This document shows, piece by piece, positions 39,689-48,743 of a stretch of 64,000 nucleotides of DNA. The stretch comes from Paraburkholderia ribeironis (GTDB lineage Bacteria > Pseudomonadota > Gammaproteobacteria > Burkholderiales > Burkholderiaceae), in contig NZ_CYGX02000031.1 in the NCBI RefSeq assembly GCF_900019265.1, forward strand, positions 100,677 to 164,676. Direction: 5' to 3'. The translations under genes and the position numbers were made by a program. Every line of letters starts with the position of its first letter. Within the stretch, counting starts at the first letter, position 1. The notes under the pieces are model-generated. The model was not told where the DNA came from. It worked only from the letters and a program-made list of their open reading frames with translations, and searched no databases.

Positions 39689-40639
39689 TTAAGCGTGGGC
39701 GGCAACGGGACGCGCGTGCATCGCGCCGAAGCCCGCGATCCACTCGGGGATCGGCCGGTAATAGTCGAGCGTCGCGCGATACGGCCCGCATGCGTTCAGC
39801 GCGCTAAACGCCGCGATCCACGTACGGATCTCGTGAGCCGATTTGCCTGCGTCACGCGTGATCGCGTTGTCGGTCAGACCGTCGAGCGCCGTCAGCTCAC
39901 CGTCTTCGAGCAGCTTGAGGAACGCCCGGTCCCATGCGGGATTGAGCGGATGCAAATGGCTGTCGCCCGCCGTGAAGGCACGCGCGGCCGCAACCGTGCG
40001 CGCCTGGCGCGCCGCCCGCGATTCGGCGGAAGGATTGCGGCCTGCGATCAGCCGCTGCGCGACTTCGTCGCTGGCACCGGCGAGTTCCGGCACCGGCGGC
40101 TCGTGCGAGATACCGCCCGACCCCACCACCAGCACGCGCTTGTCCAAGCGTGCGAGCACGCGGCCCAACGCGTCGCCGAGCAGGCGCGCACGGCGGCACG
40201 AGGCCATCGGCGGCGCCACCGAATTGACGAACACAGGCACCACCGGATAGCGATCGAGGCTACCCGTGAGCACTTCCAGCGCTTGCGCGCAACCGTGATC
40301 GACCTGCATCCGGTGCGACACCGCCACGTCGATGTCGCTCGCCAACACGGCTTCGGCAAGTTCGAGCGCGGTATCGGCGGGCACGTCGAGCGGCCCTGCC
40401 AGGCTATTGAAATCGCCGACTGCACTGGCCGACGCGCCGATACAGAACGGCGGCATTACGTCGTAGAAAAAACCGTTGTAATGATCCGGCGCGAACACGA
40501 CGACCAGTTCAGGATCGAACCCGGCGACACGCTCACGCGCCGCCGCGTGAATCTGCGCCACTTCCGCGACCACCTCGGGCGCGGGATCGTAATAGCCTGT
40601 GAGCGGCGAGTGCGACAGGCATTCGAGTAACATCGGCAT
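39689..40639 (-). CDS. mhpB: 2,3-dihydroxyphenylpropionate/2,3-dihydroxycinnamate 1,2-dioxygenase
   Basis: This 316-residue class III extradiol ring-cleavage dioxygenase (LigB-type) uses Fe(II). The N-terminus MPMLLECLSHSPLTGYYDPAP carries the first His ligand region; FAPDHYNGFFYDVMPPFCIG, VSHRMQVDHGCAQAL and LVVGSGGISHEPPVPELAGA hold the further active-site residues. ATG at 40639 follows GGAG and begins two bases after the mhpA TGA, implying translational coupling. The ring is cleaved to 2-hydroxy-6-oxonona-2,4-dienedioate. Confidence 0.96.
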   Translation of the reverse strand: MPMLLECLSHSPLTGYYDPAPEVVAEVAQIHAAARERVAGFDPELVVVFAPDHYNGFFYDVMPPFCIGASASAVGDFNSLAGPLDVPADTALELAEAVLASDIDVAVSHRMQVDHGCAQALEVLTGSLDRYPVVPVFVNSVAPPMASCRRARLLGDALGRVLARLDKRVLVVGSGGISHEPPVPELAGASDEVAQRLIAGRNPSAESRAARQARTVAAARAFTAGDSHLHPLNPAWDRAFLKLLEDGELTALDGLTDNAITRDAGKSAHEIRTWIAAFSALNACGPYRATLDYYRPIPEWIAGFGAMHARPVAAHA

Positions 40640-40640
40640 T

Positions 40641-42491
40641 TCAGGCTCCGGTGGCAACGGCCGCAACGCTGCCACGCGCCGCGATCGGTTCGTTGACGGC
40701 AGCGGCAACGCTGTGCCGCTCGACCGCTTTGAGATTCAGCTTGGCCGCCAGCGCGCCGATCTGCGCCGACACCTGCTGCGGTGTGCACATACCCGCGACG
40801 AACCGGTCGGGACGCAGCAGCACGACGGACTCCGGCACGCGCGAAAACCAGTCTTTCAGGCGGCCGTTCACGTCGCCGATCGCGATCACGTCGGCGGGCA
40901 CGTCGTCATGGAAAGCGAGTTGCGTATCCGGTTTCGCCATCACAAAGCAACCGCCCAGCCGCTGCCAGATTTCGCGTGCCGCCGGCGACAAACCGAAGGT
41001 CGGATCCGAGCCCCAGCCGAGAATCGCAAAACGGTTGCCGAGCACGTCGTCCAGACGCACGACCTCGCCCTTCACCGTGCGCACGCGCGGTTGGATGAAC
41101 ATGCGGCCCACCGGCGAATGGCAATGGGGATCGCGGCCATACACCAGACGCCCGAGCCGTGACTCACGCTTCTCGCTCATCAGCCCGAGCAGGCGACCCG
41201 GCGCCGAGTGACCCGAGCGCTCCAGCACACGTGCCAGCCAGCCATGCTTGCGTTTGCTGCGATCGAGCAGCACCACGCCCGATTCGTAGCGCGGCATCGG
41301 CTTGAAGCGCATTTCGACGAAGTAACGCTTGACCGCGGGGAACAGGTTGAAGGTGCGCACGAAAGCGTCGCGGAATTTGATGCCGAAGCGGCTGGTCGGC
41401 GCGAAGATATCGCCGGCCACTTCCGACAGATGGATCATCGAGCCAGCATGTGCGCGACGCTCTGCGGTGTAGGTGTCGAGCAACGCGTCGCCGGCGAGAC
41501 CCTTGACCACCATCGCTAGCTTCCAGCCGAGGTTGCTCGCGTCACGAATGCCGCTGTTGTAGCCCTGGCCTTGCCACACCGGCATGATGTGCGCGGCGTC
41601 GCCCGCCAGCAGCACGCGCTCCACGCGGAAGCTGCTGGCAAGCCGCGCATTGTGCGTATAGACGCGCTTGCGGATGTAGTCGACCTGCTCGGGATCGGCA
41701 ACGACCTTGCGGATCAGCGCGGCCATGTTTTCCGGCTTCGACAACTCCTCTTCGGTCTCGCCCGGCATCACCATGAATTCGAAGCGGCGGATGCCGTGCG
41801 GCAACGCAGCCGACACGTACGGCCGCTTCGGGTCGCAATGCATGTAGACATGCGGCGAGCCGATCGGATCGTTGCGCACATCGACGACGATCCACTGATT
41901 CGGCTTGGTCCGTCCTTCGAACGGCACGTTGAGAACGCGGCGCACGAAGCTGTTGCCGCCGTCGGCGCCGACCATGTACGACGCCCGGATCGTGCGACGG
42001 CCGCCTTGCTGGTCTTCCGCCTCGATCGTGACGCCCGTCTGGTCCTGGGTGAATGCGTTGACGCTGTGGCCGAACAGCACCTCGACGTGTGGGAAGCGCT
42101 GCAGCCCTTCGTACAGCACGCGGTCCGCAAGCGGCTGAATGAACGCGTTTCGACGCGACCAGCCAAATTCGTCGGTACGCGGTTCGATCGACGCGAAGCA
42201 ATGGCCCGTGCTCGTGACGAAGCGCATCCAATGGTCGGGGGTGGTGTGGGGCAACAGCGCGTCGGCGAGACCGACCGACTGGAACACGCGCAGCGCTTCG
42301 TCGTCGAGACCGATGGCGCGCGGATAGTCGATAATCTGTTCGAGCTTTTCCAGCAGCACGACGCGCACGCCCTGCAGGCCGAGATAGTTGGCGATCATCA
42401 GACCAACCGGGCCGGCGCCGATGATCGCGACGTCGGCGGTAACGGTCTCGCTGTGACCTTGAGCGGCCACCGGATCAAGAGGTGGGGGCAT
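40641..42491 (-). CDS. mhpA: 3-(3-hydroxyphenyl)propionate hydroxylase
   Basis: This 616-residue flavoprotein monooxygenase of the PheA/TfdB type adds the second hydroxyl to 3-(3-hydroxyphenyl)propionate or 3-hydroxycinnamate using NADH and O2. Seen: the dinucleotide motif [19 protein letters not shown], an Asp-Gly motif [13 protein letters not shown], the FAD-ribityl motif [20 protein letters not shown], and a C-terminal thioredoxin-like domain. ATG at 42491 has AAAGGAG eight bases upstream; the longer frame is not conserved. First gene of the operon, reading away from the mhpR operator region. Confidence 0.96.
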   Translation of the reverse strand: MPPPLDPVAAQGHSETVTADVAIIGAGPVGLMIANYLGLQGVRVVLLEKLEQIIDYPRAIGLDDEALRVFQSVGLADALLPHTTPDHWMRFVTSTGHCFASIEPRTDEFGWSRRNAFIQPLADRVLYEGLQRFPHVEVLFGHSVNAFTQDQTGVTIEAEDQQGGRRTIRASYMVGADGGNSFVRRVLNVPFEGRTKPNQWIVVDVRNDPIGSPHVYMHCDPKRPYVSAALPHGIRRFEFMVMPGETEEELSKPENMAALIRKVVADPEQVDYIRKRVYTHNARLASSFRVERVLLAGDAAHIMPVWQGQGYNSGIRDASNLGWKLAMVVKGLAGDALLDTYTAERRAHAGSMIHLSEVAGDIFAPTSRFGIKFRDAFVRTFNLFPAVKRYFVEMRFKPMPRYESGVVLLDRSKRKHGWLARVLERSGHSAPGRLLGLMSEKRESRLGRLVYGRDPHCHSPVGRMFIQPRVRTVKGEVVRLDDVLGNRFAILGWGSDPTFGLSPAAREIWQRLGGCFVMAKPDTQLAFHDDVPADVIAIGDVNGRLKDWFSRVPESVVLLRPDRFVAGMCTPQQVSAQIGALAAKLNLKAVERHSVAAAVNEPIAARGSVAAVATGA

Positions 42492-42696
42492 GCTGTCTCC
42501 TTTCTCACACGCGGCGTGTGCCACGGTCGCTTCTAATAACGAACTGGTCGATAGAGTCAGGGAGCGCGGCGAGCGGGAACCGCCCGTGGCCGCAGCGAAA
42601 AACTCGCGCACGGACAACCTCTTGCGTCTCCATGAATCGTTTGATTTGTTCGCAGTCTAGGATTGGCCCGGTGCTCGCTCAACAATTTGTGCGAAT

Positions 42697-42713
42697 TGTG
42701 CATACAATGCACA
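42697..42713. promoter_or_regulatory. Dyad operator in the mhpR-mhpA intergenic region
   Basis: TGTGCAT-ACA-ATGCACA is a perfect 7+3+7 dyad about 25 bases ahead of mhpR and 205 bases ahead of mhpA. It overlaps a second dyad ATTGT-GCAT-ACAAT and is preceded by another TTGTGC. It is the natural site for the IclR-type regulator MhpR, acting on both divergent promoters. Confidence 0.7.
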
Positions 42714-42737
42714 TAGTTGATTTCAAAGAGGTTTTCT

Positions 42738-43574
42738 GTGACCAGATACACCAGTGTGAGGGGCCTGTCGCGCGGCCTGCAGGTGTTGCAGGCGCTCAAT
42801 TCGATGGATAGCGGCCGCGCCACCAGCCAGCAGATCAGCGACCTGACGGGCCTGCATCGCACCACCGCGCGGCGTCTGCTGGAAACGCTGATGGAGGAAG
42901 GCTTCGTGCGACGCAGCGCGTCGGACGACAGCTTTCGGCTGACGCTCAAGGTGCGCGCATTGAGCGAAGGTTTTACGGACGACGAACGAATCGCGACGAT
43001 CGCGCCGCCGATCATGGGCCGGCTACTGCAACGCGTCGCCTGGCCTTCGGACCTGACGACGCCGGACGGTGACGCGATGATCATCCGCGAGACGACCCAC
43101 CGGTTCAGCTCGTTGTCGTTTCACCGCTCGATGGTTGGCCGCCGTCTGCCGCTTCTGCTCACCGCGGCCGGGCGTGTGTACTTCGCGATGTGCCCCGACG
43201 GCGAACGCGAAGACATTCTCGACTTGCTGCGCTCGGGTGCGGGCGGCGAAGAACAGAAGGCGCTCGCATCGGACGATGCGTTCATCCGCGGGCTCGTGCG
43301 GCGGGTTCGCGCGGACGGCTTCGGCTCCAATCACGGCGACTGGTCCGCGCAAAGCAAGATCGGCGCGGTAGCCGTCGCGATCGTGCTCGAACAGCGCGTG
43401 CTGGCGAGCCTGAACGTGGTGTTTCTTTCGCGCGCCGTCACGCTCGCGGAAGCGAAGCGGCGCTTCGTGCCGGAGCTGCAAATCGCTGCGCGCGAGATGA
43501 TCGAAGGTCTGGAAGCGGAGGCGTCCGGGGGCGGCGCGGGCAAGGCGTCCACGGCACGTGAGGGCCGGTCGTGA
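42738..43574 (+). CDS. mhpR: IclR-family regulator of the mhp operon
   Basis: The protein has 278 residues. The N-terminal winged helix (SVRGLSRGLQVLQALNSM, then TSQQISDLTGLHRTTARRLL) is followed by the GAF-like IclR effector domain (about 95-260). GTG at 42738 is chosen: AGAGG sits six bases before it, whereas the TTG at 42717 would place the ribosome-binding site inside the gene. Divergent from mhpA. In E. coli MhpR activates the operon with 3-hydroxyphenylpropionate; the same is likely here. The last codons overlap nothing and the gene converges with the flavoprotein gene. Confidence 0.92.
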   Translation: MTRYTSVRGLSRGLQVLQALNSMDSGRATSQQISDLTGLHRTTARRLLETLMEEGFVRRSASDDSFRLTLKVRALSEGFTDDERIATIAPPIMGRLLQRVAWPSDLTTPDGDAMIIRETTHRFSSLSFHRSMVGRRLPLLLTAAGRVYFAMCPDGEREDILDLLRSGAGGEEQKALASDDAFIRGLVRRVRADGFGSNHGDWSAQSKIGAVAVAIVLEQRVLASLNVVFLSRAVTLAEAKRRFVPELQIAAREMIEGLEAEASGGGAGKASTAREGRS

Positions 43575-43609
43575 AGCTCGATGGCGGGATCGATCGTTGG
43601 TTCTACGTA

Positions 43610-45262
43610 TTATCTGGCGTCGTGCTGCAGAAACTTGTGCGCGAACGCGATCGCCATGCTGCCCTCACCGACCGCGGAAGCAACGCGTTTGACCGGGCTC
43701 AGCCGCACGTCTCCGCACGCGAACACGCCTGGTACACTCGATTCGAGCAGGTACGGGTCGCGTTCATGGGACCAGCGGCCAGCCTTGACGACATCGTCGC
43801 CGGTGAGCACATATCCGCGGGCGTCGCGGGCGATTTCCGCGGGCAGCCAGTCGGTTTGCGCGTCGGCGCCGATGAATACGAACAGTCCACCGCAGTCGTA
43901 CCGGCGCACTTGCGCGCTCTGCGCGTCGCGCACGTCGATGGCCGTCAGATGTGTATCCCCATACGCGCCGACCACTTCCGAACCTAGCTGCACCGCGACG
44001 TTGGACTTCGCGCGAAGCTGCTCGACCAGGTAGTTCGACATGCTCTTTTCGAGCGCATCGCCGCGCAGCACGAGCGTCACCATGCGCGCATGATTGGCGA
44101 AGTACAACGCGGCCTGCCCCGCCGAGTTGCCGCCGCCGATCAGATAGATATCGAGGCCGTGAGTCGCATTCGCTTCACTGCGCGACGCACCGTAATAGAT
44201 TCCCTTGCCGATGAACCGGTCGAAGCCATCGATCGAAAGACGCCGCCACGTGACGCCAGTCGCAAGAATGATCGTGCGCGCCCGGATCACGTCGCCGCCA
44301 TCGAGGTGAACGTTGCGCCCGTCGACGTCGATTCGCGTCACGCAGCGCGTCACCAGGATCTCCGCACCAAGGCGTCTGGCCTGTTGCAACGCACGGCTCG
44401 CGAGTTCGTCGCCCGACACGCCGTTGGGAAAGCCCAGATAGTTTTCGATCCGCGACGATGTGCCTGCCTGCCCGCCCGGCGCTTCGCGCTCCAGCACCAG
44501 CGTGCGCAAGCCTTCCGATGCACCGTACACCGCCGCGGCAAGACCGGCCGGCCCGCCACCGATGATCATCGTGTCGTATTCGGCAAGGCGGGCCTGCGTC
44601 TGCAGACCCAGCAATCCGGCGAGCTCGCGTAGCTCGGGCCGCTTCAGCACGGTGCCGTCGACCAGCCGCAGCGCCGGGCAATCTTCCTCCGACGGACAGG
44701 TGCCGGGCCAGCGGGCCGACAGTTCGGGCGCATCGGGAGTCATCCAGTCAAAGCTGATCTGGTTGCGCGCGAGGAACTGGCGCAGCGTCGTGCACGCGGT
44801 GTCCCAGCGATTGCCGACCATGGTCACGCGGGCTTTCGGCGGCTCGGCGGAAAGGCCCTGCAAACCACCGATGCGCTCACGCGCGAGCGCGCCCATCCTG
44901 AACGCGACGTCCGGCGACGCCGCCGCCAGCAGGTAGTAACGCTGGGCGTCCACCCGCATCACACGCGACGGCTCCGCGGCCCGGTACGCGCCCGGGAACG
45001 GCGAACTCAGCGCAAGCGGCACTTCGCCAAAGATCGTACCCGGCAGACGCCAGCCCAGCGTGCGCTCGACACCGTCGAATGTCTTGATGACTTCCATCTT
45101 GCCGGACAGCACCACATACAGCGCGCGTTCGCCACCTTCGTGCACCGCGAATTCTCCGGCGCACAGATGGAGATCCGCCGACGTGTGAATGAGATGCTCG
45201 AGTTCGTCTTCAGCCAGAGTCGCGAACAGCGGCACGCTCCGAATGTCGTCAGTTGTCAGCAT
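43610..45262 (-). CDS. Thioredoxin-reductase-like flavoprotein with N-terminal cyclic-nucleotide-binding domain
   Basis: The protein has 550 residues. An N-terminal cNMP-binding fold (about 5-125) is followed by a linker with a thioredoxin-like segment, then a two-dinucleotide-domain flavoprotein (about 225-550): FAD motif YDTMIIGGGPAGLAAAVYGA and NAD(P)H motif DIYLIGGGNSAGQAAL. The redox-active Cys-x-x-Cys of thioredoxin reductase is replaced by YYGASRSEAN, so it cannot reduce thioredoxin the usual way. The cNMP pocket is degenerate (PGTIFGEVPLALSSPFPGAYRA) and may not bind nucleotide. It lies next to a 1-Cys peroxiredoxin on the same strand, but downstream of it beyond a hairpin. Confidence 0.87.
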   Translation of the reverse strand: MLTTDDIRSVPLFATLAEDELEHLIHTSADLHLCAGEFAVHEGGERALYVVLSGKMEVIKTFDGVERTLGWRLPGTIFGEVPLALSSPFPGAYRAAEPSRVMRVDAQRYYLLAAASPDVAFRMGALARERIGGLQGLSAEPPKARVTMVGNRWDTACTTLRQFLARNQISFDWMTPDAPELSARWPGTCPSEEDCPALRLVDGTVLKRPELRELAGLLGLQTQARLAEYDTMIIGGGPAGLAAAVYGASEGLRTLVLEREAPGGQAGTSSRIENYLGFPNGVSGDELASRALQQARRLGAEILVTRCVTRIDVDGRNVHLDGGDVIRARTIILATGVTWRRLSIDGFDRFIGKGIYYGASRSEANATHGLDIYLIGGGNSAGQAALYFANHARMVTLVLRGDALEKSMSNYLVEQLRAKSNVAVQLGSEVVGAYGDTHLTAIDVRDAQSAQVRRYDCGGLFVFIGADAQTDWLPAEIARDARGYVLTGDDVVKAGRWSHERDPYLLESSVPGVFACGDVRLSPVKRVASAVGEGSMAIAFAHKFLQHDAR

Positions 45263-45343
45263 GGCTTTGTCCGGGCAGACAGATGAAGCGGAGCGCCGCC
45301 CATCGACGTCAGGCTGTGCGCGTTAGCAGCGAAAGATAAGGAG

Positions 45344-45375
45344 GCGCCGGACCGCAGGCTTCGTGCGGCCGGCGC
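45344..45375 (-). terminator. Hairpin terminator after the peroxiredoxin gene
   Basis: GCGCCGG-A-CCGCA pairs with TGCGG-CCGGCGC around a seven-base loop. On the minus strand the stem is followed by CTCCTTATCTTTC, a modest T-rich tract. It lies 22 bases past the peroxiredoxin stop and about 80 bases before the flavoprotein start. Confidence 0.55.
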
Positions 45376-45396
45376 ATGCTGCTTTTCGTGAAGGCC

Positions 45397-46050
45397 TTAC
45401 TTGGGTTGCTGCACGTAGCGCAAGTAAGGTTTGAGGGTCTTGAACCCGCCCGGATACTTCGCTTTCGCGGCTTCGTCGGACACCGACGTCGGGATGATGA
45501 CGTCCTCGCCCGGCTTCCAGTTCACCGGCGTCGCCACGGAGTGCTTCGCGTTGAGCTGCAGCGAGTCGAGCAGGCGCAGCACTTCGTCGAAATTGCGCCC
45601 GGAACTCATCGGATAGACGAACATCGCCTTGACCTTCTTGTCGGGTCCGATGAGGAACACCGCACGCACCGTTGCGTTGTCCACCGCGGTGCGCGGGCCA
45701 CCGCTCGCCTCCGGATGAATCATGTCGTAAAGCTTCGCGACCTTCAGATCCGCATCGCCAATCATCGGATAATTGACGGCAGCCCCTTGCGTCTCCTCGA
45801 TGTCTTTCACCCACTTCTGATGATCGGTGACCGGGTCGATGCTAAGACCGATGATCTTCGTGTTGCGTTTTTCGAATTCCGGTTTCAGTTTCGCCATGTA
45901 CCCCAATTCGGTCGTGCAGACCGGCGTGAAGTCCTTCGGGTGTGAAAACAGGATTGCCCATTGATCGCCAATCCATTCATGAAAACGAATCGTGCCCTCG
46001 GTGGTTTCCGCAGTGAAATCGGGTGCGTCTTCTCCTAGCCTGATTGCCAT
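45397..46050 (-). CDS. 1-Cys peroxiredoxin (Prx6 type)
   Basis: This 217-residue protein reduces hydrogen and organic peroxides. The peroxidatic Cys is in LFSHPKDFTPVCTTELGYMA; the resolving Cys is absent, and the long C-terminal domain NWKPGEDVIIPTSVSDEAAK is characteristic of Prx6. The Arg of the active site is in RAVFLIGPDKKVKAMFVYP. ATG at 46050 follows AAGGAG. The neighbouring flavoprotein might supply electrons, but that is inference. Confidence 0.95.
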   Translation of the reverse strand: MAIRLGEDAPDFTAETTEGTIRFHEWIGDQWAILFSHPKDFTPVCTTELGYMAKLKPEFEKRNTKIIGLSIDPVTDHQKWVKDIEETQGAAVNYPMIGDADLKVAKLYDMIHPEASGGPRTAVDNATVRAVFLIGPDKKVKAMFVYPMSSGRNFDEVLRLLDSLQLNAKHSVATPVNWKPGEDVIIPTSVSDEAAKAKYPGGFKTLKPYLRYVQQPK

Positions 46051-46426
46051 CTTCACTCTCCTTGGAAAGCGTTGCGTCGAGATGTCCATGCGACTGGAAC
46101 AATTGAATGTTACTCCGCAGATCGGACTCCGTTCCCCGGGATTTCACCATTGATCGGATCTGTCCGCGAAGCGGCGAACGCGGCCTTGCTGGTCATATGA
46201 GGACGCGGCCGGCCATTACAGACACCCGACGATGAGAGGGTGCGAAAAGATATCCGCAATGCGTATGAAACTCTGTTCGCCGGCGCACAAAGGGGTCGTG
46301 GCGGACCGCCCCGCCCGATGGGACCGCGTGCTCCGCGCAAACGCATTGGAGCAAAGCGATCCGAATCTGGTAAAACGGGGTCTGTGCCGCTGTTCCCGTC
46401 TCTACCCCGTCTTGATGGAGTGATCG
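46051..46426. other. Divergent intergenic region
   Basis: About 375 bases between the peroxiredoxin gene and the ABM monooxygenase gene. It must contain two divergent promoters; no hexamers, dyads or repeats stood out. Confidence 0.35.
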
Positions 46427-46735
46427 ATGGCTGATGTATACCTGCAGGTGATCGCGCATTACTTTGCCAAACCCGGCAACGGTGACGCGCTCGTGAAGCC
46501 CCTCACGGAACTCGCCGCGGCGACCCGCGCGGAACCCAGCAACCTCGACTACGAATTCTTCCGCTCGCCGCTCGATCCGGACCATTTCGTGATCCTCGAA
46601 CAGTACAGCCACGCCGAGGGCCTCGCCGCGCATCGCGAGACCGAACATTTCCAGCGCATCGGCGTCGGTATCGTGATTCCGCTACTCGCGCGGCGTGAAG
46701 TGTCGAGCCATCTGGTGCCGGGAGACGCAGCATGA
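46427..46735 (+). CDS. Antibiotic biosynthesis monooxygenase (ABM) domain protein
   Basis: This 102-residue single ABM domain is a ferredoxin-like dimer: VYLQVIAHYFAKPGNGDALVKPLTELAAATRAEPSNLDYEFFRS, then DHFVILEQYSHAEGLAAHRETEHFQRI. Members are small cofactor-free oxygenases or quinol-modifying enzymes. GGAG precedes ATG 46427. The stop overlaps the start of the iron alcohol dehydrogenase gene (ATGA), so the two are translationally coupled and probably act on the same compound. Confidence 0.9.
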   Translation: MADVYLQVIAHYFAKPGNGDALVKPLTELAAATRAEPSNLDYEFFRSPLDPDHFVILEQYSHAEGLAAHRETEHFQRIGVGIVIPLLARREVSSHLVPGDAA

Positions 46736-47895
46736 TGAACGCATTCAGGTTTCAAACGGTACCGACGCTAATCGTCGAGTTCGGTGCGGCGCGCCGCCTC
46801 GGCGCGTTATTGCGCGCGCAATTTCCAGCGCTGACACGCCTGTGTGTCGTCACCGATGCCTTCCTTCACGCGAGCGGGCTGCTGAATCCGGCACTCGCCG
46901 ATCTCGCGGCGCACGGCTGGAACGCCACCGTGATCGACGACGTGATCGCCGATCCGCCCGAGCACATCGTGCTCGAAGCGACGTCGCGCGCCCAGCTTGC
47001 CGGCGCGGAAATCGTGCTGGGGCTCGGCGGCGGATCGTCGATGGACGTCGCGAAGCTGATCGCCGTGCTGGCTCCGCAGCAACAGCAAGCGCTCGGCGAG
47101 ATGTACGGCGTGAACAAGGTAACGGTGTCGCGCTTGCCGCTCGTGCAGATGCCGACCACTGCGGGCACCGGCTCCGAAGTCACGGCCGTGTCGATCGTGA
47201 CGGTGGGCGAAGCAAAGAAGATGGGCGTGGTTGCACCGCAACTGCTCGCGGACCTCGCGATTCTCGACGCGGAACTCACGCTCGAGCTTCCCGTCGCCGC
47301 GACCGCGGCCACAGGCATCGACGCGATGGTGCATGCGATCGAGGCATACACGTCCGCGCATCTGAAAAATCCGGTCTCCGACATGCTCGCGGTGAAGGCG
47401 CTCGAACTGCTATCGCGCAACCTGTTGCCCGCCTGTGAAGACGGCCAGAACCGCAACGCGCGTGAAGCGATGCTGCTCGGTGCGACCTTCGCGGGCCAGG
47501 CGTTCGCCAATTCGCCGGTCGCCGCGGTGCACGCGCTTGCCTATCCGATCGGCGGCATCTATCACGTGCCGCATGGTCTTTCGAATGCACTTGTGTTGCC
47601 GCACGTGCTGCGCTTTAACGCCGAGGCAGCGGCGCACCTGTACGCCGAACTCGCGGACGTGATCGTGCCGGACGCGACCGGCAGCGACGCGAGCAAGACG
47701 CAGGCGCTGATCGCCCGCCTCGAACAGATGATCGCGGCGACCGGGATTCCGGCGCGGCTACGCGACGTGGGTATCGCACGCGATGGCCTCGCGCGCATGG
47801 CGAGCGATGCGATGTTGCAGACGCGGCTGCTGGTGAACAATCCACGGCCGGTTAGCGAGGCCGATGCGCTGGGGATCTATATCGCGGCGTTTTGA
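46732..47895 (+). CDS. Iron-containing alcohol dehydrogenase
   Basis: This 387-residue group III alcohol dehydrogenase has the NAD-binding GLGGGSSMDVAKLIAVL, the PTTAGTGSEVTAVSIV segment, and metal ligands in TGIDAMVHAIEAYTSAHLKN and VAAVHALAYPIGGIYHVPHGLSNA. It may oxidise an alcohol or reduce an aldehyde or keto-acid (maleylacetate-reductase relatives are close in fold). The start overlaps the ABM gene stop by four bases. The substrate is unknown; the ABM partner suggests a small aromatic or quinone-derived compound. Confidence 0.92.
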   Translation: MMNAFRFQTVPTLIVEFGAARRLGALLRAQFPALTRLCVVTDAFLHASGLLNPALADLAAHGWNATVIDDVIADPPEHIVLEATSRAQLAGAEIVLGLGGGSSMDVAKLIAVLAPQQQQALGEMYGVNKVTVSRLPLVQMPTTAGTGSEVTAVSIVTVGEAKKMGVVAPQLLADLAILDAELTLELPVAATAATGIDAMVHAIEAYTSAHLKNPVSDMLAVKALELLSRNLLPACEDGQNRNAREAMLLGATFAGQAFANSPVAAVHALAYPIGGIYHVPHGLSNALVLPHVLRFNAEAAAHLYAELADVIVPDATGSDASKTQALIARLEQMIAATGIPARLRDVGIARDGLARMASDAMLQTRLLVNNPRPVSEADALGIYIAAF

Positions 47896-48037
47896 AGTAG
47901 CAGGTGGGAGACGGCGCCCTGTCTGCGTGCCGTCTGCGCAACTGCGGATCAATACCTGAAAGCCTGGAAGTGCGTGCGAATACCTGTGGTCGAGCCTAAC
48001 TGGTTCTTCGCACCGAACCTCGTGGCAACAACGTGGT

Positions 48038-48733
48038 TCACGCGGTGGCAAATGCTTCGCACGGTGCTTCTTCGCGCAGGATGTAGCCGAGCCCGCGCAA
48101 GGTCATGATTTTCGCGGTCGAATCCGCGAGATGCCTGCGCAAACGGTGGATGTAGATGTCGATCGCGTCGGCGCTGGGTTCGTCGTCGAGCGCGAAAACT
48201 TTATCCATCAGCGTGGACTTCGAGACGGTTTTGCCCTGCTTGAGCATTAGCGTTTCAAGAATTGCGTGTTCGCGGCGGCGCAAAGGCAATGGTTCGTCGC
48301 GCAGAACGAATTCACGCGAGTCGAACAGATAGCGCAGGTTGCCGCATTCGATCGACTGCCCCTTGTCGCCGGCCGCCTGGCGGCGGATCAGCGCCTTGAT
48401 GCGCGCGACCAGTTCGCGCGCATCGAACGGTTTGACGACGTAGTCGTCGGCACCGGCCGAGAAGCAGTCCACCTTGTCGTCGGTCGAGCCGTTCGCGGTG
48501 AGCATCAGCACGGGCACGTTATCGCGTTTGCGACGCAAGCGCGCGAGCACATCCTTGCCACTGATGCCAGGCAGACGCAGATCGAGCAGCACGGCGTCAT
48601 AGCATTGCAGGCCCAGCAACGTTTCGGCGTGTTCGCCATTCTGAGCCCAGTCAATCGCGAATTGCTCGACCTGCATCAGGTTCATCACCCAACGCGCGAG
48701 ATCCGCGTCATCTTCAACGAGCAGCAGTTTCAT
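48038..48733 (-). CDS. OmpR/PhoB-type response regulator (module B)
   Basis: The protein has 231 residues. Its receiver domain (1-115) has the acidic pair VEDDA, phospho-acceptor Asp in YDAVLLDLRLPG, Thr in VLMLTANGS and Lys in DDYVVKPFD. The DNA-binding winged helix is at about 130-225 (PLRRREHAILETLMLKQG, and SADAIDIYIHRLRRHL). ATG at 48733 follows AAGAGG and lies ten bases after the kinase stop. It is the third gene of a binding protein-kinase-regulator operon and a close paralogue of the regulator at 52880-53557. Confidence 0.95.
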   Translation of the reverse strand: MKLLLVEDDADLARWVMNLMQVEQFAIDWAQNGEHAETLLGLQCYDAVLLDLRLPGISGKDVLARLRRKRDNVPVLMLTANGSTDDKVDCFSAGADDYVVKPFDARELVARIKALIRRQAAGDKGQSIECGNLRYLFDSREFVLRDEPLPLRRREHAILETLMLKQGKTVSKSTLMDKVFALDDEPSADAIDIYIHRLRRHLADSTAKIMTLRGLGYILREEAPCEAFATA

Positions 48734-48743
48734 CCTCTTTCCC

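Noticed and set aside
36695-40630. A 1311-codon open frame on the plus strand across the mhp operon
   Set aside because: It is antisense to mhpT, mhpE, mhpF, mhpD and mhpB, all strongly recognised, and its translation is Arg/His/Ala-rich without any domain. It arises from codon bias in GC-rich DNA.
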